37,932 bases of DNA from assembly GCF_002934005.1 (NCBI RefSeq), contig NZ_PGEM01000025.1, positions 106,586-144,517 of the forward strand, read 5' to 3'. Positions within the stretch are counted from its first letter, which is position 1. Each line of letters begins with the position of its first letter. Below, in pieces: positions 1 through 8,485 of this stretch. The notes below the pieces were generated by a model. It saw only the letters and a program-made list of their open reading frames with translations. It did not search any database and had not been told where the DNA came from. A program made the translations under genes and the position numbers. Source of the DNA: Cuspidothrix issatschenkoi CHARLIE-1. GTDB taxonomy: Bacteria > Cyanobacteriota > Cyanobacteriia > Cyanobacteriales > Nostocaceae.

Positions 1-2025
1 TCTAGATCTTCAATTTTGGCGGTAGGTGTGGCCGTTTTACGTCCAGAAAATTGGTTATTTAGTTTATTAAACTTGAATCATCTCATAAATGGTAGTTTTT
101 TACTACCCAGAATTACTATTCTTTCTTTACCTAATTTACATTCTCGTTTAAAAAAATGGTTATTAAATGATTGGGACAATGGCATACATAATGTTAATCA
201 ACTATTAGCATATACCATGCAATTTATTCCTGTAGTTGAGGCAGTGAATAAGGCACTGGAAATAAAGCCAGAAGAACAAATAATTTGGTCTATTTCTAAG
301 TTAGCAGAAACTACCTATGATTGGGAATTAATATATTTTACGTCTGCCGCTTTAAGTGAAAAACTTAAATTACAAGCACTAGATTATTTTTTCTTACCTT
401 TTCCTGGGAAACAAAGATTAAAAGCAAGTTTGAATACAGATACCCGTTTTGATACTCCCTCCCGTGCTGCTGCTGCTGGTTTTTGGTATCTGCATGAAAA
501 ACAAGCCACTCAAGCCATAGAAGCATTTGCCGTTGTTCGTTCTCTTCTGTATGGGGAAGAAATGTATATTCTTGCTCAAACTTTAGCAGTATTTAACGAT
601 GTGAAAGATTTAAACTCTATTGCTAATCTAGAAATACCTACATTTCCCACATCAGGTTTATTACGTCCTGCCACCTGGCAAACATTAGATAGATTTGTCA
701 AAATAATTGAAGATATAAAAATCATTAACGGTAGTGTCTCCCGTGTGTCTCGTTCTTCCGCTTTAAATCGCGCATTAGGCGAACTGACAACTATTTTAAA
801 TACAGCCGATACCCTACCCAAAGCAGAACAGGGATTAATTATAGATATTGCTCACAACTGGCAACGGCAACTATTACAAATTGCTGGGGAAGTTGGGGAA
901 ACTTTAATTACTAAATCTGTAAATAATCCCTACGTTATCGGCGACCCTGTAATGGGTAATTTATTTATTGGTAGAGAAGATATTATGAGACGATTAGAAG
1001 AACTTTGGCTTAGAGGTATTCAACTCCAGTCTGTAGTAATTTATGGTCATAGACGTATGGGTAAAACTTCGATTTTACGCAATACTGCTAACTCTTTAGA
1101 TAATCAGGTCAAAGTTGCTTATGTGAATTTATTAAAGTTAGGAGACGTCACTCAAGGTGTAGGTGAAGTATTGATGGCTATTAGTGATGAAATTTCCCAA
1201 GTTGTGAACATTCCTCCTCCTAATGATGATGATTTATTAAAACTTCCCGAACTGACTTTTAACCGCTATTTTAAAAAAGTAATTAAAAATTTATCTGGTG
1301 GGTTAATTATTGCAATAGATGAATTTGAAAAAATTGAAGATCTAATTAAAGATAAAAAAATTCCTGCTAATTTTATGGACTTCTTGAGAGGTTTATTACA
1401 GGAATCTACTCAAGTTGCTTTTGCTTTTGCTGGTTTACACACTTTAGATGAAATGACAGCAGATTATTTTCATCCCTTTTTTGGTAGTGTTATTTCTATT
1501 CGTGTTGGTTTTTTAAGTCGTGGTGCAACTGGTCAAATTCTTGCTAACCCTGCTATTGAAGATTTTTTCTTAGACTACACTCCAGAGGCACTAGATAAAA
1601 TTTATGATTTAACCTACGGACAACCTTATTTAGTGAATTTGGTAGGTTTTCATTTAGTGCGATTATATAATGATTTTGTTTTTGAACAAGGAAGAAACCG
1701 CGACCCAGTTTTTACAGTGGAAGATGTAGAAGCAATTGTCAAGAAACCGGAGTTTTTCCAAAGAGGTAGTAATTACTTTAACGGTGTTTGGGGTCAAGCT
1801 GGAGAAAATAATGATCATACTCAACAAATAATTTTAACTTATCTAGCAAAACACACCGCAGGACTAACGGTAAATGAATTAACTGAGTTGACGAGAATAG
1901 ATAAAACTGATTTACAGAAAGCTTTAGACACTTTAGAACGTCATGATGTGATTGTAGAAAATCAGGGACGCTGGAAAATAATAGTAGAACTATTTCGGCG
2001 TTGGGTTGTTAAAACATATCCTTGA
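1..2025 (+). CDS. AAA-type ATPase with C-terminal winged helix, 5' end outside window
   Basis: The reading frame is open back to base 1, so the gene starts upstream; the first in-frame candidate start here is a TTG at 16, which I do not believe is the true start. About 675 residues are visible. The first ~300 are helix-rich with no recognised domain. Then comes a STAND/AAA-like ATPase with a Walker A motif GHRRMGKTS (about residues 344-352 counted from 16) and a Walker B motif IIAIDEFEK (about 435). The last ~70 residues (LTVNELTELTRIDKTDLQKA) look like a winged helix-turn-helix ending in an FRRWV motif, as in cyanobacterial ATP-binding proteins of the PF01637/PF13191 type. Such proteins act as NTP-driven switches, but the specific role is unknown. 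It converges on the Uma2 gene with a 35-bp gap. Confidence 0.8.
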   Translation, partial: SRSSILAVGVAVLRPENWLFSLLNLNHLINGSFLLPRITILSLPNLHSRLKKWLLNDWDNGIHNVNQLLAYTMQFIPVVEAVNKALEIKPEEQIIWSISKLAETTYDWELIYFTSAALSEKLKLQALDYFFLPFPGKQRLKASLNTDTRFDTPSRAAAAGFWYLHEKQATQAIEAFAVVRSLLYGEEMYILAQTLAVFNDVKDLNSIANLEIPTFPTSGLLRPATWQTLDRFVKIIEDIKIINGSVSRVSRSSALNRALGELTTILNTADTLPKAEQGLIIDIAHNWQRQLLQIAGEVGETLITKSVNNPYVIGDPVMGNLFIGREDIMRRLEELWLRGIQLQSVVIYGHRRMGKTSILRNTANSLDNQVKVAYVNLLKLGDVTQGVGEVLMAISDEISQVVNIPPPNDDDLLKLPELTFNRYFKKVIKNLSGGLIIAIDEFEKIEDLIKDKKIPANFMDFLRGLLQESTQVAFAFAGLHTLDEMTADYFHPFFGSVISIRVGFLSRGATGQILANPAIEDFFLDYTPEALDKIYDLTYGQPYLVNLVGFHLVRLYNDFVFEQGRNRDPVFTVEDVEAIVKKPEFFQRGSNYFNGVWGQAGENNDHTQQIILTYLAKHTAGLTVNELTELTRIDKTDLQKALDTLERHDVIVENQGRWKIIVELFRRWVVKTYP

Positions 2026-2060
2026 AATTTTATCATCCTAAAATAATCCTCAGATAATAT

Positions 2061-2795
2061 TTACATACTATCAGGATCTACACCCAAAGCCTTTAATTTT
2101 TCTGCGAGTAATTGAACGCGTTTTTCGGCATTTTTAGCCTGTTCTTCGGCATTTTTAGCGCGTTCTGCTGCAACTTTTGCCAGTTCATCACCAGTTAGTA
2201 AAATATTACCATTTTGATCGCACCAACGTAACCAAGAATCATTTCTACCTTCAAATTCTCCAGTCCATAAAGTTATTCCCAAACCAATATCTTCTAACCA
2301 GTTATCTGTCATTTCTAGATAATGTCTACCCCCAAGAGTATAAATTCGGAGAATATTCCCTCCTAAATTTTGATTTGGGTCATAGACAATATAATACAAA
2401 ACTCGCATCTGCTCATAAATTTGCAGCTTTTTAGTCAATTCATTCCCATCTTTATTAGAAACAATTTCCAGCACAAGTTCCGGGAATTTGCCAAAGTTCC
2501 AAACTAGGTAAGAACGATTATTTTTTTCCCACCAGTTTTCAGGAACTTGCACATCAAAACTGATAAACACATCAGGAACTACGGGAGGTTCACTCAAGGT
2601 ATGGTAAACACCAACATTGGCTTCAGCTAAAAAAACCTGGTTTTTTAAAGAACTATAAAGAGAAGCGACTAAAAGACGCTGTTGTTTGGCAGATGCAAAA
2701 TTATCCACAGGTGTATCATCTTCAGTAACTAGAAGGTTGGCATCTGGTAAATCGCAATCATCAATTTCATTTTTGATAAGAAGTTGCTCAACCAT
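2061..2795 (-). CDS. Uma2 family (DUF820) putative PD-(D/E)XK endonuclease
   Basis: A 244-residue protein. The start at 2795 (MVEQLL) is preferred over an upstream in-frame ATG at 2849 because AGGGGAT lies just upstream. The core shows the Uma2/DUF820 pattern: VVPDVFISF, then FPELVLEIVSNKDGNELTKK with the acidic-x-K arrangement of the PD-(D/E)XK nuclease fold, then LYYIVYDP. The C-terminal ~40 residues (ELAKVAAERAKNAEEQAKNA) are a charged coiled coil, common in cyanobacterial members. The family is greatly expanded in cyanobacteria and its biological substrate is not known. Nothing in the neighbourhood suggests a specific role. Confidence 0.85.
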   Translation of the reverse strand: MVEQLLIKNEIDDCDLPDANLLVTEDDTPVDNFASAKQQRLLVASLYSSLKNQVFLAEANVGVYHTLSEPPVVPDVFISFDVQVPENWWEKNNRSYLVWNFGKFPELVLEIVSNKDGNELTKKLQIYEQMRVLYYIVYDPNQNLGGNILRIYTLGGRHYLEMTDNWLEDIGLGITLWTGEFEGRNDSWLRWCDQNGNILLTGDELAKVAAERAKNAEEQAKNAEKRVQLLAEKLKALGVDPDSM

Positions 2796-2908
2796 GATTT
2801 TATCCCCTACTGGATTGATAGTGGTTTTAATCCTATAATATAGTATCACAATTTAATTTCCCCCAGTAGCTTAATCAAGATAATCCATGGAAATGGAGGC
2901 TAATAAAA

Positions 2909-3418
2909 ATGACACAGGAATTAATTGACCTCAGAAACAGCATTTTACAAGGAAATTACGCAGAGGCTTTAGCAATTGTAGATGAGTTAGAAGGAATGAG
3001 TAAACAAGCTAATCTTAGACAAATTCAATCATTTTTGAAAATTCTGCTAATTCATTTGATTAAAAACCAAATAGAACAAAGATTAACAAATTCCTGGGCA
3101 GCTTCTATTCGTAACTCAATTAGAGAAATTCAAAAAATCAATATTAAAGAAAATAAAACATCCTATTACGTTAATCAAGATGAATGGCAAAATTTAATCG
3201 AAGAGGAAGTAATTGAAGATGCGATCGCTGATGCTAGTCTAGAAGTTATGAATGGTAAATATACTCGTTCTCAACTGGCAACAATTTTAGAGAGAACCCA
3301 AATTATCACTACAGCAATTAGATTTCTATCTTTAAGTTATACGTATTCACCAAGAGAATTACCAGGAATTATGGATGATTATCTTAGTCAATTAGTTGGT
3401 GGTGAAAATTGGGGATGA
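2909..3418 (+). CDS. DUF29 family protein
   Basis: A 169-residue soluble protein. The pattern of an N-terminal helix followed by a KILLIHLIKNQ segment and SWAASIRNSIREI resembles the helical DUF29 family, which is very common in cyanobacteria and has no established function. The start ATG at 2909 follows an AATGGAGG purine stretch at a reasonable distance. It contains an internal HIP1 site (GCGATCGC, 3221). It converges on icd, with a hairpin-forming palindrome in the gap. Confidence 0.7.
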   Translation: MTQELIDLRNSILQGNYAEALAIVDELEGMSKQANLRQIQSFLKILLIHLIKNQIEQRLTNSWAASIRNSIREIQKINIKENKTSYYVNQDEWQNLIEEEVIEDAIADASLEVMNGKYTRSQLATILERTQIITTAIRFLSLSYTYSPRELPGIMDDYLSQLVGGENWG

Positions 3419-3425
3419 AAAAGTT

Positions 3426-3456
3426 AGATCCCCGACTTCCTGAAGAAGTCGGAGAT
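3426..3456. repeat. Palindromic repeat (GATCCCCGACTTC family), copy 1; likely bidirectional terminator
   Basis: The arm AGATCCCCGACTTC is followed by its near-perfect reverse complement GAAGTCGGAGAT with a 4-5 base loop. It lies in the 47-bp gap between the convergent DUF29 and icd genes, where a shared hairpin terminator would be expected. Related copies occur at 11091, 12813, 25313, 27767 and 30009 in this window. Confidence 0.8.
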
Positions 3457-3465
3457 ATTAATTAA

Positions 3466-4887
3466 TTAACCGAAATGTTTGATAATTGCGTCCGCAAATT
3501 CAGAACACTTTAAAGGTTTTACAGGTGGTTCAATCATTCGCGCCAAGTCATAAGTAACTTCACCATTGGCTATAGCTGCACTCAATCCTTTTTTAATCAA
3601 ATCTGCGGCTTCTTGCCAACCCATATATTCCAGCATCATCACACCGGAAAGAATTACAGAACCGGGGTTAATTTTATCTAAACCAGCGTGTTTTGGTGCT
3701 GTGCCATGGGTAGCTTCAAAAACCGCGCAGGAATCGCCAATATTTGCCCCTGGACCCATACCTAAACCGCCCACAATTGCCGCAGCAGCATCGGATAAAT
3801 AATCACCGTTCAGGTTCATTGTAGCCAGAATAGAATACTCATCTGGACGAGTTTGAATTTGTTGAAAGATACTATCAGCAATGCGATCATTGACCATGAT
3901 TTTCTCTTGCCATTTGCCATTACCATGACTTGCCCAAATTGAATTGAGAACTGTTTCTACTTCCTTCACAATTTGGGCTTTTTTCTCCGGTGTCAAAGCA
4001 TCAAAACCAGGATCAATCATTCTGGCATTTTCTTCTGAGGAAATATTGGGGTTTTTTTCCCTATTTCCTAATATCCAAGATTCCCGTTCTGTAACGGACT
4101 CTTGGCGAAATTCGGCGGTTGCCACTTCATAACCCCAATCCCTAAAAGCGCCTTCGGTGTATTTCATAATGTTGCCCTTATGCACCAAAGTCACCTGTTG
4201 CTTATCCTTGGGCAAAGTTAAAGCGTGTTTAATAGCACGTCTAACTAAACGTTTTGAACCACTAACACTAATAGGTTTAATACCTATACCGGCATCCAGA
4301 GGAATTTGCTTTTTACCATGTTCTGGAGTAGCGGGTATTAATTCTTCATTGAGAATCTTAATCAGGCGATTTCCTATTTCACTTCCCTGTTTCCATTCAA
4401 TCCCCAAATAAATATCTTCCGTATTTTCCCGGTAAACAATTACATCCAATTTTTCGGGGTTTTTGTGTGGAGATGGTGTACCAGCATAATAACGACAAGG
4501 ACGCACACAGGCATAAAGGTCAAAAATTTGACGTAATGCCACATTTAGAGACCGAATCCCACCACCTACAGGAGTAGTCAAAGGTCCTTTGATAGCAACG
4601 CCATATTCTTTAATAGCTGTTAATGTATCCTGGGGTAAATACTGATAAGTCCCGTATAAATCACAGGCCTCATCACCAGCATAAACCTTAAACCAGCTAA
4701 TCTTTCTTTTGCCCTTATATGCCGTAGTAACCGCAGCATCAAGCACCTTTTCCGTAGCTGGCCAAATATCTATACCCGTTCCATCACCACGAATGAAGGG
4801 AATAATCGGATTGTCAGGAACAATAGGTTCACCATTTTTGAAGGTAATTTTGGCGCCGGTTGTAGGAGGAGTAATCTTTTCGTACAT
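3466..4887 (-). CDS. icd: NADP-dependent isocitrate dehydrogenase
   Basis: Converts isocitrate to 2-oxoglutarate plus CO2 with reduction of NADP+. In cyanobacteria this supplies the carbon skeleton for nitrogen assimilation and the 2-oxoglutarate sensed by NtcA and PII. The 473-residue protein is full length for the cyanobacterial form. Visible motifs are the N-terminal [14 protein letters not shown] segment, the substrate loop [13 protein letters not shown] (Ser113, equivalent to the Ser phosphorylated in the E. coli enzyme), YRENTEDIY, the metal/substrate stretch [13 protein letters not shown], and the cofactor motif [14 protein letters not shown] chose the ATG at 4887 (MYEKITPP) over a TTG three codons upstream. 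Transcription very likely starts near 5035 from an NtcA-type promoter, giving a ~150-base leader. Confidence 0.97.
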   Translation of the reverse strand: MYEKITPPTTGAKITFKNGEPIVPDNPIIPFIRGDGTGIDIWPATEKVLDAAVTTAYKGKRKISWFKVYAGDEACDLYGTYQYLPQDTLTAIKEYGVAIKGPLTTPVGGGIRSLNVALRQIFDLYACVRPCRYYAGTPSPHKNPEKLDVIVYRENTEDIYLGIEWKQGSEIGNRLIKILNEELIPATPEHGKKQIPLDAGIGIKPISVSGSKRLVRRAIKHALTLPKDKQQVTLVHKGNIMKYTEGAFRDWGYEVATAEFRQESVTERESWILGNREKNPNISSEENARMIDPGFDALTPEKKAQIVKEVETVLNSIWASHGNGKWQEKIMVNDRIADSIFQQIQTRPDEYSILATMNLNGDYLSDAAAAIVGGLGMGPGANIGDSCAVFEATHGTAPKHAGLDKINPGSVILSGVMMLEYMGWQEAADLIKKGLSAAIANGEVTYDLARMIEPPVKPLKCSEFADAIIKHFG

Positions 4888-5216
4888 AATTGACAAATTC
4901 CAAATAGAAGAAGTTCACCGAGTTACAAATGTACAGATTCACAAAATTAGGAGTCTTAATTAAACAACTTTACTCATTTTGTGTATTCTGTATTCTGTTT
5001 TTGTAACTCCTTACCTGATAAAGTATTGATGGCTAGGATGTAGACTAAAGCCACTGTGAGTCATTTTCTGTAGATATACATACACACTCAAGAGGCTGGC
5101 AAACTTTACCCAAGCAAGATTTCGGAAAACTACTTTTTGCTATTTGCACTTCATTTTGTAGAATAACCGATAGCAATAGATAGTTTATTCACGCTCACGC
5201 TAACACGAGTAATGGC
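4888..5216. other. Divergent icd/gun4 intergenic region
   Basis: This 329-bp region carries the NtcA promoter at 5042-5083. It also has a short direct repeat (TGTATTCTGTATTCTG near 4981-4997) in the probable icd leader. No clear promoter for gun4 could be assigned. I saw no RNA gene or open reading frame. Confidence 0.6.
5042..5083 (-). promoter_or_regulatory. NtcA-activated promoter of icd
   Basis: Read on the minus strand, positions 5083-5070 are GTATGTATATCTAC, an exact match to the NtcA consensus GTA-N8-TAC. Exactly 22 bases downstream is TAGTCT (5047-5042), an exact match to the -10 form TAN3T. This is the canonical class II NtcA-dependent architecture. On the plus strand the same spacing gives TTACCC, which does not fit, so the promoter faces icd and not gun4. 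NtcA control of icd is established in other cyanobacteria. Confidence 0.85.
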
Positions 5217-5933
5217 ATGACAGACCCAATGATTGTATCAGGCACTACAAATGATCTCGACTCCCTTCGCCACAAGTTAATCGCTGGGTCCGAAAAAGTC
5301 CAACAACAAATCATCCCGCAGTTAGCTGACTTGGGTAATGATGGCTTAGATGTGTTGAAGGAATTTTTGCTGAAACGTCGTGACACCCCAGCAACTTGGA
5401 TTGACGGCAAAATCTACCAAGTCATCTACAATACTGATGCACCTGCAAATCAAGAGTTTTTGCAACTTAACTTTCCCGAAGGAATTGTACCTCTAAAATC
5501 AGACCGTGGGATCAGTTACAATTCTTTGCAAAACCTACTTGTAGATCAAGATTTTCAAGCAGCCGATCTCTTGACAATTCAGAAAATGTGTGAAGTGGCA
5601 GGTTCGCAAGCAGTAAACCGCAAGTGGTTATACTTCACAGAAGTAGAAAGTTTCCCCATACAAGACCTCCGCACCATTAATCAACTCTGGGTAGTTCACT
5701 CAGAAGGTAAATTTGGCTTTTCCGTACAGAGAGAAATTTGGTTAGGTTTAAATAAAAATTGGACTAACCTCTGGCCAAAAATTGGCTGGAAGGATGGTAA
5801 TAACTGGACAAGATACCCCCACGAATTCACCTGGAATTTAAGCGCCCCTAGAGGTCATCTACCCCTCTCTAATCAACTCCGAGGTGTACGGGTCATGTCC
5901 TCTTTATTATCTCATCCAGCTTGGACTAAGTAA
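5217..5933 (+). CDS. gun4: GUN4 domain protein, regulator of magnesium chelatase
   Basis: A 238-residue protein with the two-part layout of cyanobacterial Gun4: an N-terminal helical bundle (about residues 1-80, DLDSLRHKLIAGSEKVQQQI) and the GUN4 core (about 85-215). The core includes LLVDQDFQAADLLTIQKMCE, the basic/aromatic RKWLYFTEVESFP, and DLRTINQLWVVHSEGKFGFS. Gun4 binds protoporphyrin IX and Mg-protoporphyrin and stimulates the ChlH subunit of Mg chelatase, the first committed step of chlorophyll synthesis. The start is the ATG at 5217; an out-of-frame ATG lies at 5212. Gun4 homologues can also be C-terminal domains of kinases, but this one is stand-alone and of the usual length for the chelatase regulator. 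Confidence 0.92.
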   Translation: MTDPMIVSGTTNDLDSLRHKLIAGSEKVQQQIIPQLADLGNDGLDVLKEFLLKRRDTPATWIDGKIYQVIYNTDAPANQEFLQLNFPEGIVPLKSDRGISYNSLQNLLVDQDFQAADLLTIQKMCEVAGSQAVNRKWLYFTEVESFPIQDLRTINQLWVVHSEGKFGFSVQREIWLGLNKNWTNLWPKIGWKDGNNWTRYPHEFTWNLSAPRGHLPLSNQLRGVRVMSSLLSHPAWTK

Positions 5934-5934
5934 T

Positions 5935-5978
5935 AAAGAGGCAGGAGGAAAAGGTTTTGGCTCTTTGTTTTCTTTTGT
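5935..5978 (+). terminator. Possible weak terminator after gun4
   Basis: AAAGAG at 5935-5940 can pair with CTCTTT at 5961-5966, followed by GTTTTCTTTT. The stem is only six base pairs with a large loop, so this is a weak candidate. Confidence 0.3.
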
Positions 5979-6155
5979 TGACATAGTTTGGTTTTATTTT
6001 GTTAACCAACTTATTGCGTTTTTCTAAATCAGGGTTTGCTTAGATCGCTTAGATTAAAGTAAAGTAAAGAAGTGTAAAGAAGTCTCACTTTTACACTAAT
6101 CTTACAAAAAGCGCTTGTTACATTTTTCACCTGATAATTTAGTATAAAAACGTCC

Positions 6156-6965
6156 ATGCACCTGTGTTTTTGGCGACGAATTTTAGTATCAATTGCCGTA
6201 TTTTGCTTTGCCGGCTCAATCTGGGCAATTAATTCACCATCAGCCCTAGCTTATGAAAATCCCGATTTACTACCTGGTTTTGTCACACCAGTAGTAGATT
6301 TAGCAAAAACCCTCCCTGATCCTCAAGAAAAAAAACTAGTTAAAGAATTAGAACAATTTGAAACTGACACTGGTTGGAAATTGCGCGTTTTAACTCAGTA
6401 TGATCGCACTCCAGGCAGAGCAGTAATTAAATATTGGGGTTTAGACGATAAAAGCATCCTCTTAGTAGCAGATGCCCGTGGTGGTAATATCCTCAGCTTT
6501 AGTGTAGGTGATGCAGTTTATGAATTCTTGCCCCGCACCTTCTGGATTGAATTACAAACCCGCTTTGGTAACTTATACTTTGTCCGGGAACAAGGAGAAG
6601 ATCAAGCCATTCTCCAAGCCTTAGATTCCGTGAAAGGCTGTTTAGCCAAAGGTGGTTGTAACGTAGTTCCCGGACTCCCCAGAGAACAATGGATACTTAC
6701 CCTTGTTACCTCTGCTATCGGTGGCATTATTTGCGGTTTTGCCGCCCAACCCCGCAACGATAAACAAATACTTGCTTGGCAATGGGCGTTAATTTTCTCA
6801 CCTTTATGGGGAATGCTCTTTATTGCCTTTGGTATTGCTCCAGTTATTACCCGCACAAGCGATTGGTTGCCCTTGGTTCGTAATATTTCCGCATTTGCTA
6901 TTGGTGCTTTAGTTGCCTATTTATCTCCTGTATTTAGTCAGCCATCTTCTAATGCTGAATCCTGA
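6156..6965 (+). CDS. TPM-domain membrane protein, Psb32/TLP18.3-like
   Basis: A 269-residue exported protein. Residues 1-32 form a signal peptide or signal anchor (basic WRR, hydrophobic core, ending SALA). Residues ~40-170 are a TPM domain (TLP18.3/Psb32/MOLO-1), seen in the VVDLAKTLPDPQEKKLVKEL opening, the TGWKLRVLTQYD strand and KSILLVADARGG. Three hydrophobic segments follow (about 179-199, 208-231, 238-262), so the TPM domain should lie in the lumen or periplasm and be membrane tethered. Plant TLP18.3 and cyanobacterial Psb32 take part in photosystem II repair; assignment to Psb32 specifically is inference from the domain and layout. An alternative is another cyanobacterial TPM paralogue. 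Confidence 0.75.
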   Translation: MHLCFWRRILVSIAVFCFAGSIWAINSPSALAYENPDLLPGFVTPVVDLAKTLPDPQEKKLVKELEQFETDTGWKLRVLTQYDRTPGRAVIKYWGLDDKSILLVADARGGNILSFSVGDAVYEFLPRTFWIELQTRFGNLYFVREQGEDQAILQALDSVKGCLAKGGCNVVPGLPREQWILTLVTSAIGGIICGFAAQPRNDKQILAWQWALIFSPLWGMLFIAFGIAPVITRTSDWLPLVRNISAFAIGALVAYLSPVFSQPSSNAES

Positions 6966-6972
6966 AAAGTTA

Positions 6973-7020
6973 TAGGGAATAGGGGATAGGGAATAGGGAA
7001 TAGGGAATAGGGAATGGGAA
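6973..7020. repeat. Heptanucleotide tandem repeat (TAGGGAA)
   Basis: About six copies of a 7-base unit (TAGGGAA with variants TAGGGGA and TGGGAAA) lie in the 151-bp gap between the TPM gene and cobH. This matches the short tandemly repeated repetitive (STRR) sequences known from filamentous cyanobacteria. Confidence 0.85.
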
Positions 7021-7116
7021 ACAGGAATAAATTGCTGCTAGTCACCAATTACCCATTAGCACTCACAGAAACTGATAAGCTGAAAACTAAATATATAATT
7101 ACGCAAATAAAAATCA

Positions 7117-7746
7117 ATGGAATGGCACGTCACTGATGCTCAAAGCTTGGCAATTATTGATAATGAAATGGGTGATCATGTTTTTTCACCCGCTGAGTAT
7201 GAAATAGTCCGTCGAGTAGTTTACGCTACATCAGATTTTGAGTATAAATCTTTGATCCGGTTTTCAGAACATTCCCTACAAGCTGGAGCAGCCGCCTTAG
7301 CTGCACGGACTACAATTGTTGTAGATGCGCCAATGGTGCAAGTTGGTATAGCTTATGATATTCAAAATACATTCGCTAACCCAGTCTATTGCAGCATGGA
7401 AACATTAACGCGCCCCCAAAAAGAAAAAACCCGTGCTGCTTGGGGCATTGAAACCCTGGCTAGGCGTTATCCAGAGGGAATATTTGTAGTTGGTCAAGCA
7501 CAAACGGCCTTAACTGCACTTGTGGAATTAATTGAAGCTGAAGAAATTAGACCCGCTTTAATAGTTGCTACTCCAGCAGGGTTTGTGAATTTAGAAACTG
7601 CCAAAGAACGATTACAAGAGTCCCTAGTTCCTAATATTACCACTGAAGGACGTAAGGGTAACGCCCTTGTAGCCGCTGCTATTATTGATGGCTTGGTTGA
7701 TCTGGCTTGGCAAGCCTATGGTCAAGATAGAAGTGGCGGGGGGTAA
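7117..7746 (+). CDS. cobH: Precorrin-8X methylmutase (cobalamin biosynthesis)
   Basis: A 209-residue protein of the CobH/CbiC family, which moves a methyl group from C-11 to C-12 of precorrin-8X to give hydrogenobyrinic acid (or the cobalt form to cobyrinic acid). Family landmarks are VRRVVYATSDFEYKSLIRFS near residues 31-50, TTIVVDAPMVQVGI, the VGQAQTALTALVELI segment and ATPAGFVNLETAKERL. The catalytic His of CobH/CbiC, which I align from memory in VHACG or VIHTTADF, is Tyr36 here (VVYATSDF). His52 lies nearby in FSEHSLQAG. Annotation by family is firm; the exact catalytic residue is uncertain. Its stop codon lies within a hairpin shared with the next, convergent gene. Confidence 0.9.
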   Translation: MEWHVTDAQSLAIIDNEMGDHVFSPAEYEIVRRVVYATSDFEYKSLIRFSEHSLQAGAAALAARTTIVVDAPMVQVGIAYDIQNTFANPVYCSMETLTRPQKEKTRAAWGIETLARRYPEGIFVVGQAQTALTALVELIEAEEIRPALIVATPAGFVNLETAKERLQESLVPNITTEGRKGNALVAAAIIDGLVDLAWQAYGQDRSGGG

Positions 7747-7768
7747 AGGGAATTACCAATTACCCCCC
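7738..7768. terminator. Hairpin containing both convergent stop codons
   Basis: GGGGGGTAA (7738-7746) pairs perfectly with TTACCCCCC (7760-7768) across a 13-base loop. The TAA of the left arm is the stop of cobH and the TTA of the right arm is the stop of the convergent membrane-protein gene. A shared bidirectional terminator is likely, though no strong T-run follows on either strand. Confidence 0.65.
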
Positions 7769-8446
7769 TCTTTGTCTTCCTGAACGGCGGCGGGATCTTT
7801 GTTCTTGATCTGCACGAAAACGCGCACTAACTTCACTAAATAAATCTTGACGGACACAAGGATAATCACTTACCCAAAGGTCACGGCTGGGAATGTATAT
7901 ATCACTGAATTCTTCAATTGTGCTGAGATCAGGGCGGTTAGACATGACTAACATTTCGGCGATTTGACCACGAGCGATCGCTTTATGGGCAGGACGTAGG
8001 GGTGCATCAAACTCTACAATAAATCCTGTATCATCACCTATTTCTAGGTTAATCCGCTTTTCTCGGTTTTCGATGATGACTAACTCGCCTTTGCTGTTGA
8101 CAGTTTCCTGTTTACCCATTAACCGATCTGTAATCCACCAATCGAGGATTCTTCCTTGAAAAAAGCCACTATATTTATAACGACGGCATTTTCTATTACG
8201 GATACTTGCTTGGAATATGGGATACCAAAGCCAAAAAAAGCCGCCAAATACTCCAAAAAAGAAGATTAACCCAAATTCTAATCTAAATAAAAATTGTATC
8301 AGTAATAGTACGGCTACTGTAACTACAGAAATTAATAGCCGTTGCAAAACACTACTGAACTTCCCCCAATAGTATTTATATTGTGGGCTAGAGGCAATTA
8401 GGGGGACGATTTGTTCAAATTTTTGGCGAGTTAGAGGAACAAGCAT
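7760..8446 (-). CDS. Conserved cyanobacterial membrane protein of unknown function
   Basis: A 228-residue protein. Two closely spaced transmembrane helices (about residues 35-54 and 57-75) follow a short N-terminal cytoplasmic stretch. A soluble domain of ~150 residues follows, with beta-rich segments (ELVIIENREKRINLEIGDD, GFIVEFDAPLRPAHKAIARG) and a strongly basic Arg-rich tail (RSRRRSGRQRGG). I recall similar proteins in cyanobacteria sometimes labelled as phosphate ABC transporter permeases, but nothing here resembles a permease and I do not adopt that name. It ends 39 bp before the dapB stop and is co-directional with dapB, so the two may be cotranscribed with dapB first. Confidence 0.65.
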   Translation of the reverse strand: MLVPLTRQKFEQIVPLIASSPQYKYYWGKFSSVLQRLLISVVTVAVLLLIQFLFRLEFGLIFFFGVFGGFFWLWYPIFQASIRNRKCRRYKYSGFFQGRILDWWITDRLMGKQETVNSKGELVIIENREKRINLEIGDDTGFIVEFDAPLRPAHKAIARGQIAEMLVMSNRPDLSTIEEFSDIYIPSRDLWVSDYPCVRQDLFSEVSARFRADQEQRSRRRSGRQRGG

Positions 8447-8485
8447 ATTTTTAGCTTTTGGCTTTTAAATGAGAAAATCGGAATT

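Noticed and set aside
576-821. 81-codon minus-strand frame inside the AAA ATPase gene
   Set aside because: It is antisense to a conserved protein, with no recognisable product or ribosome site.
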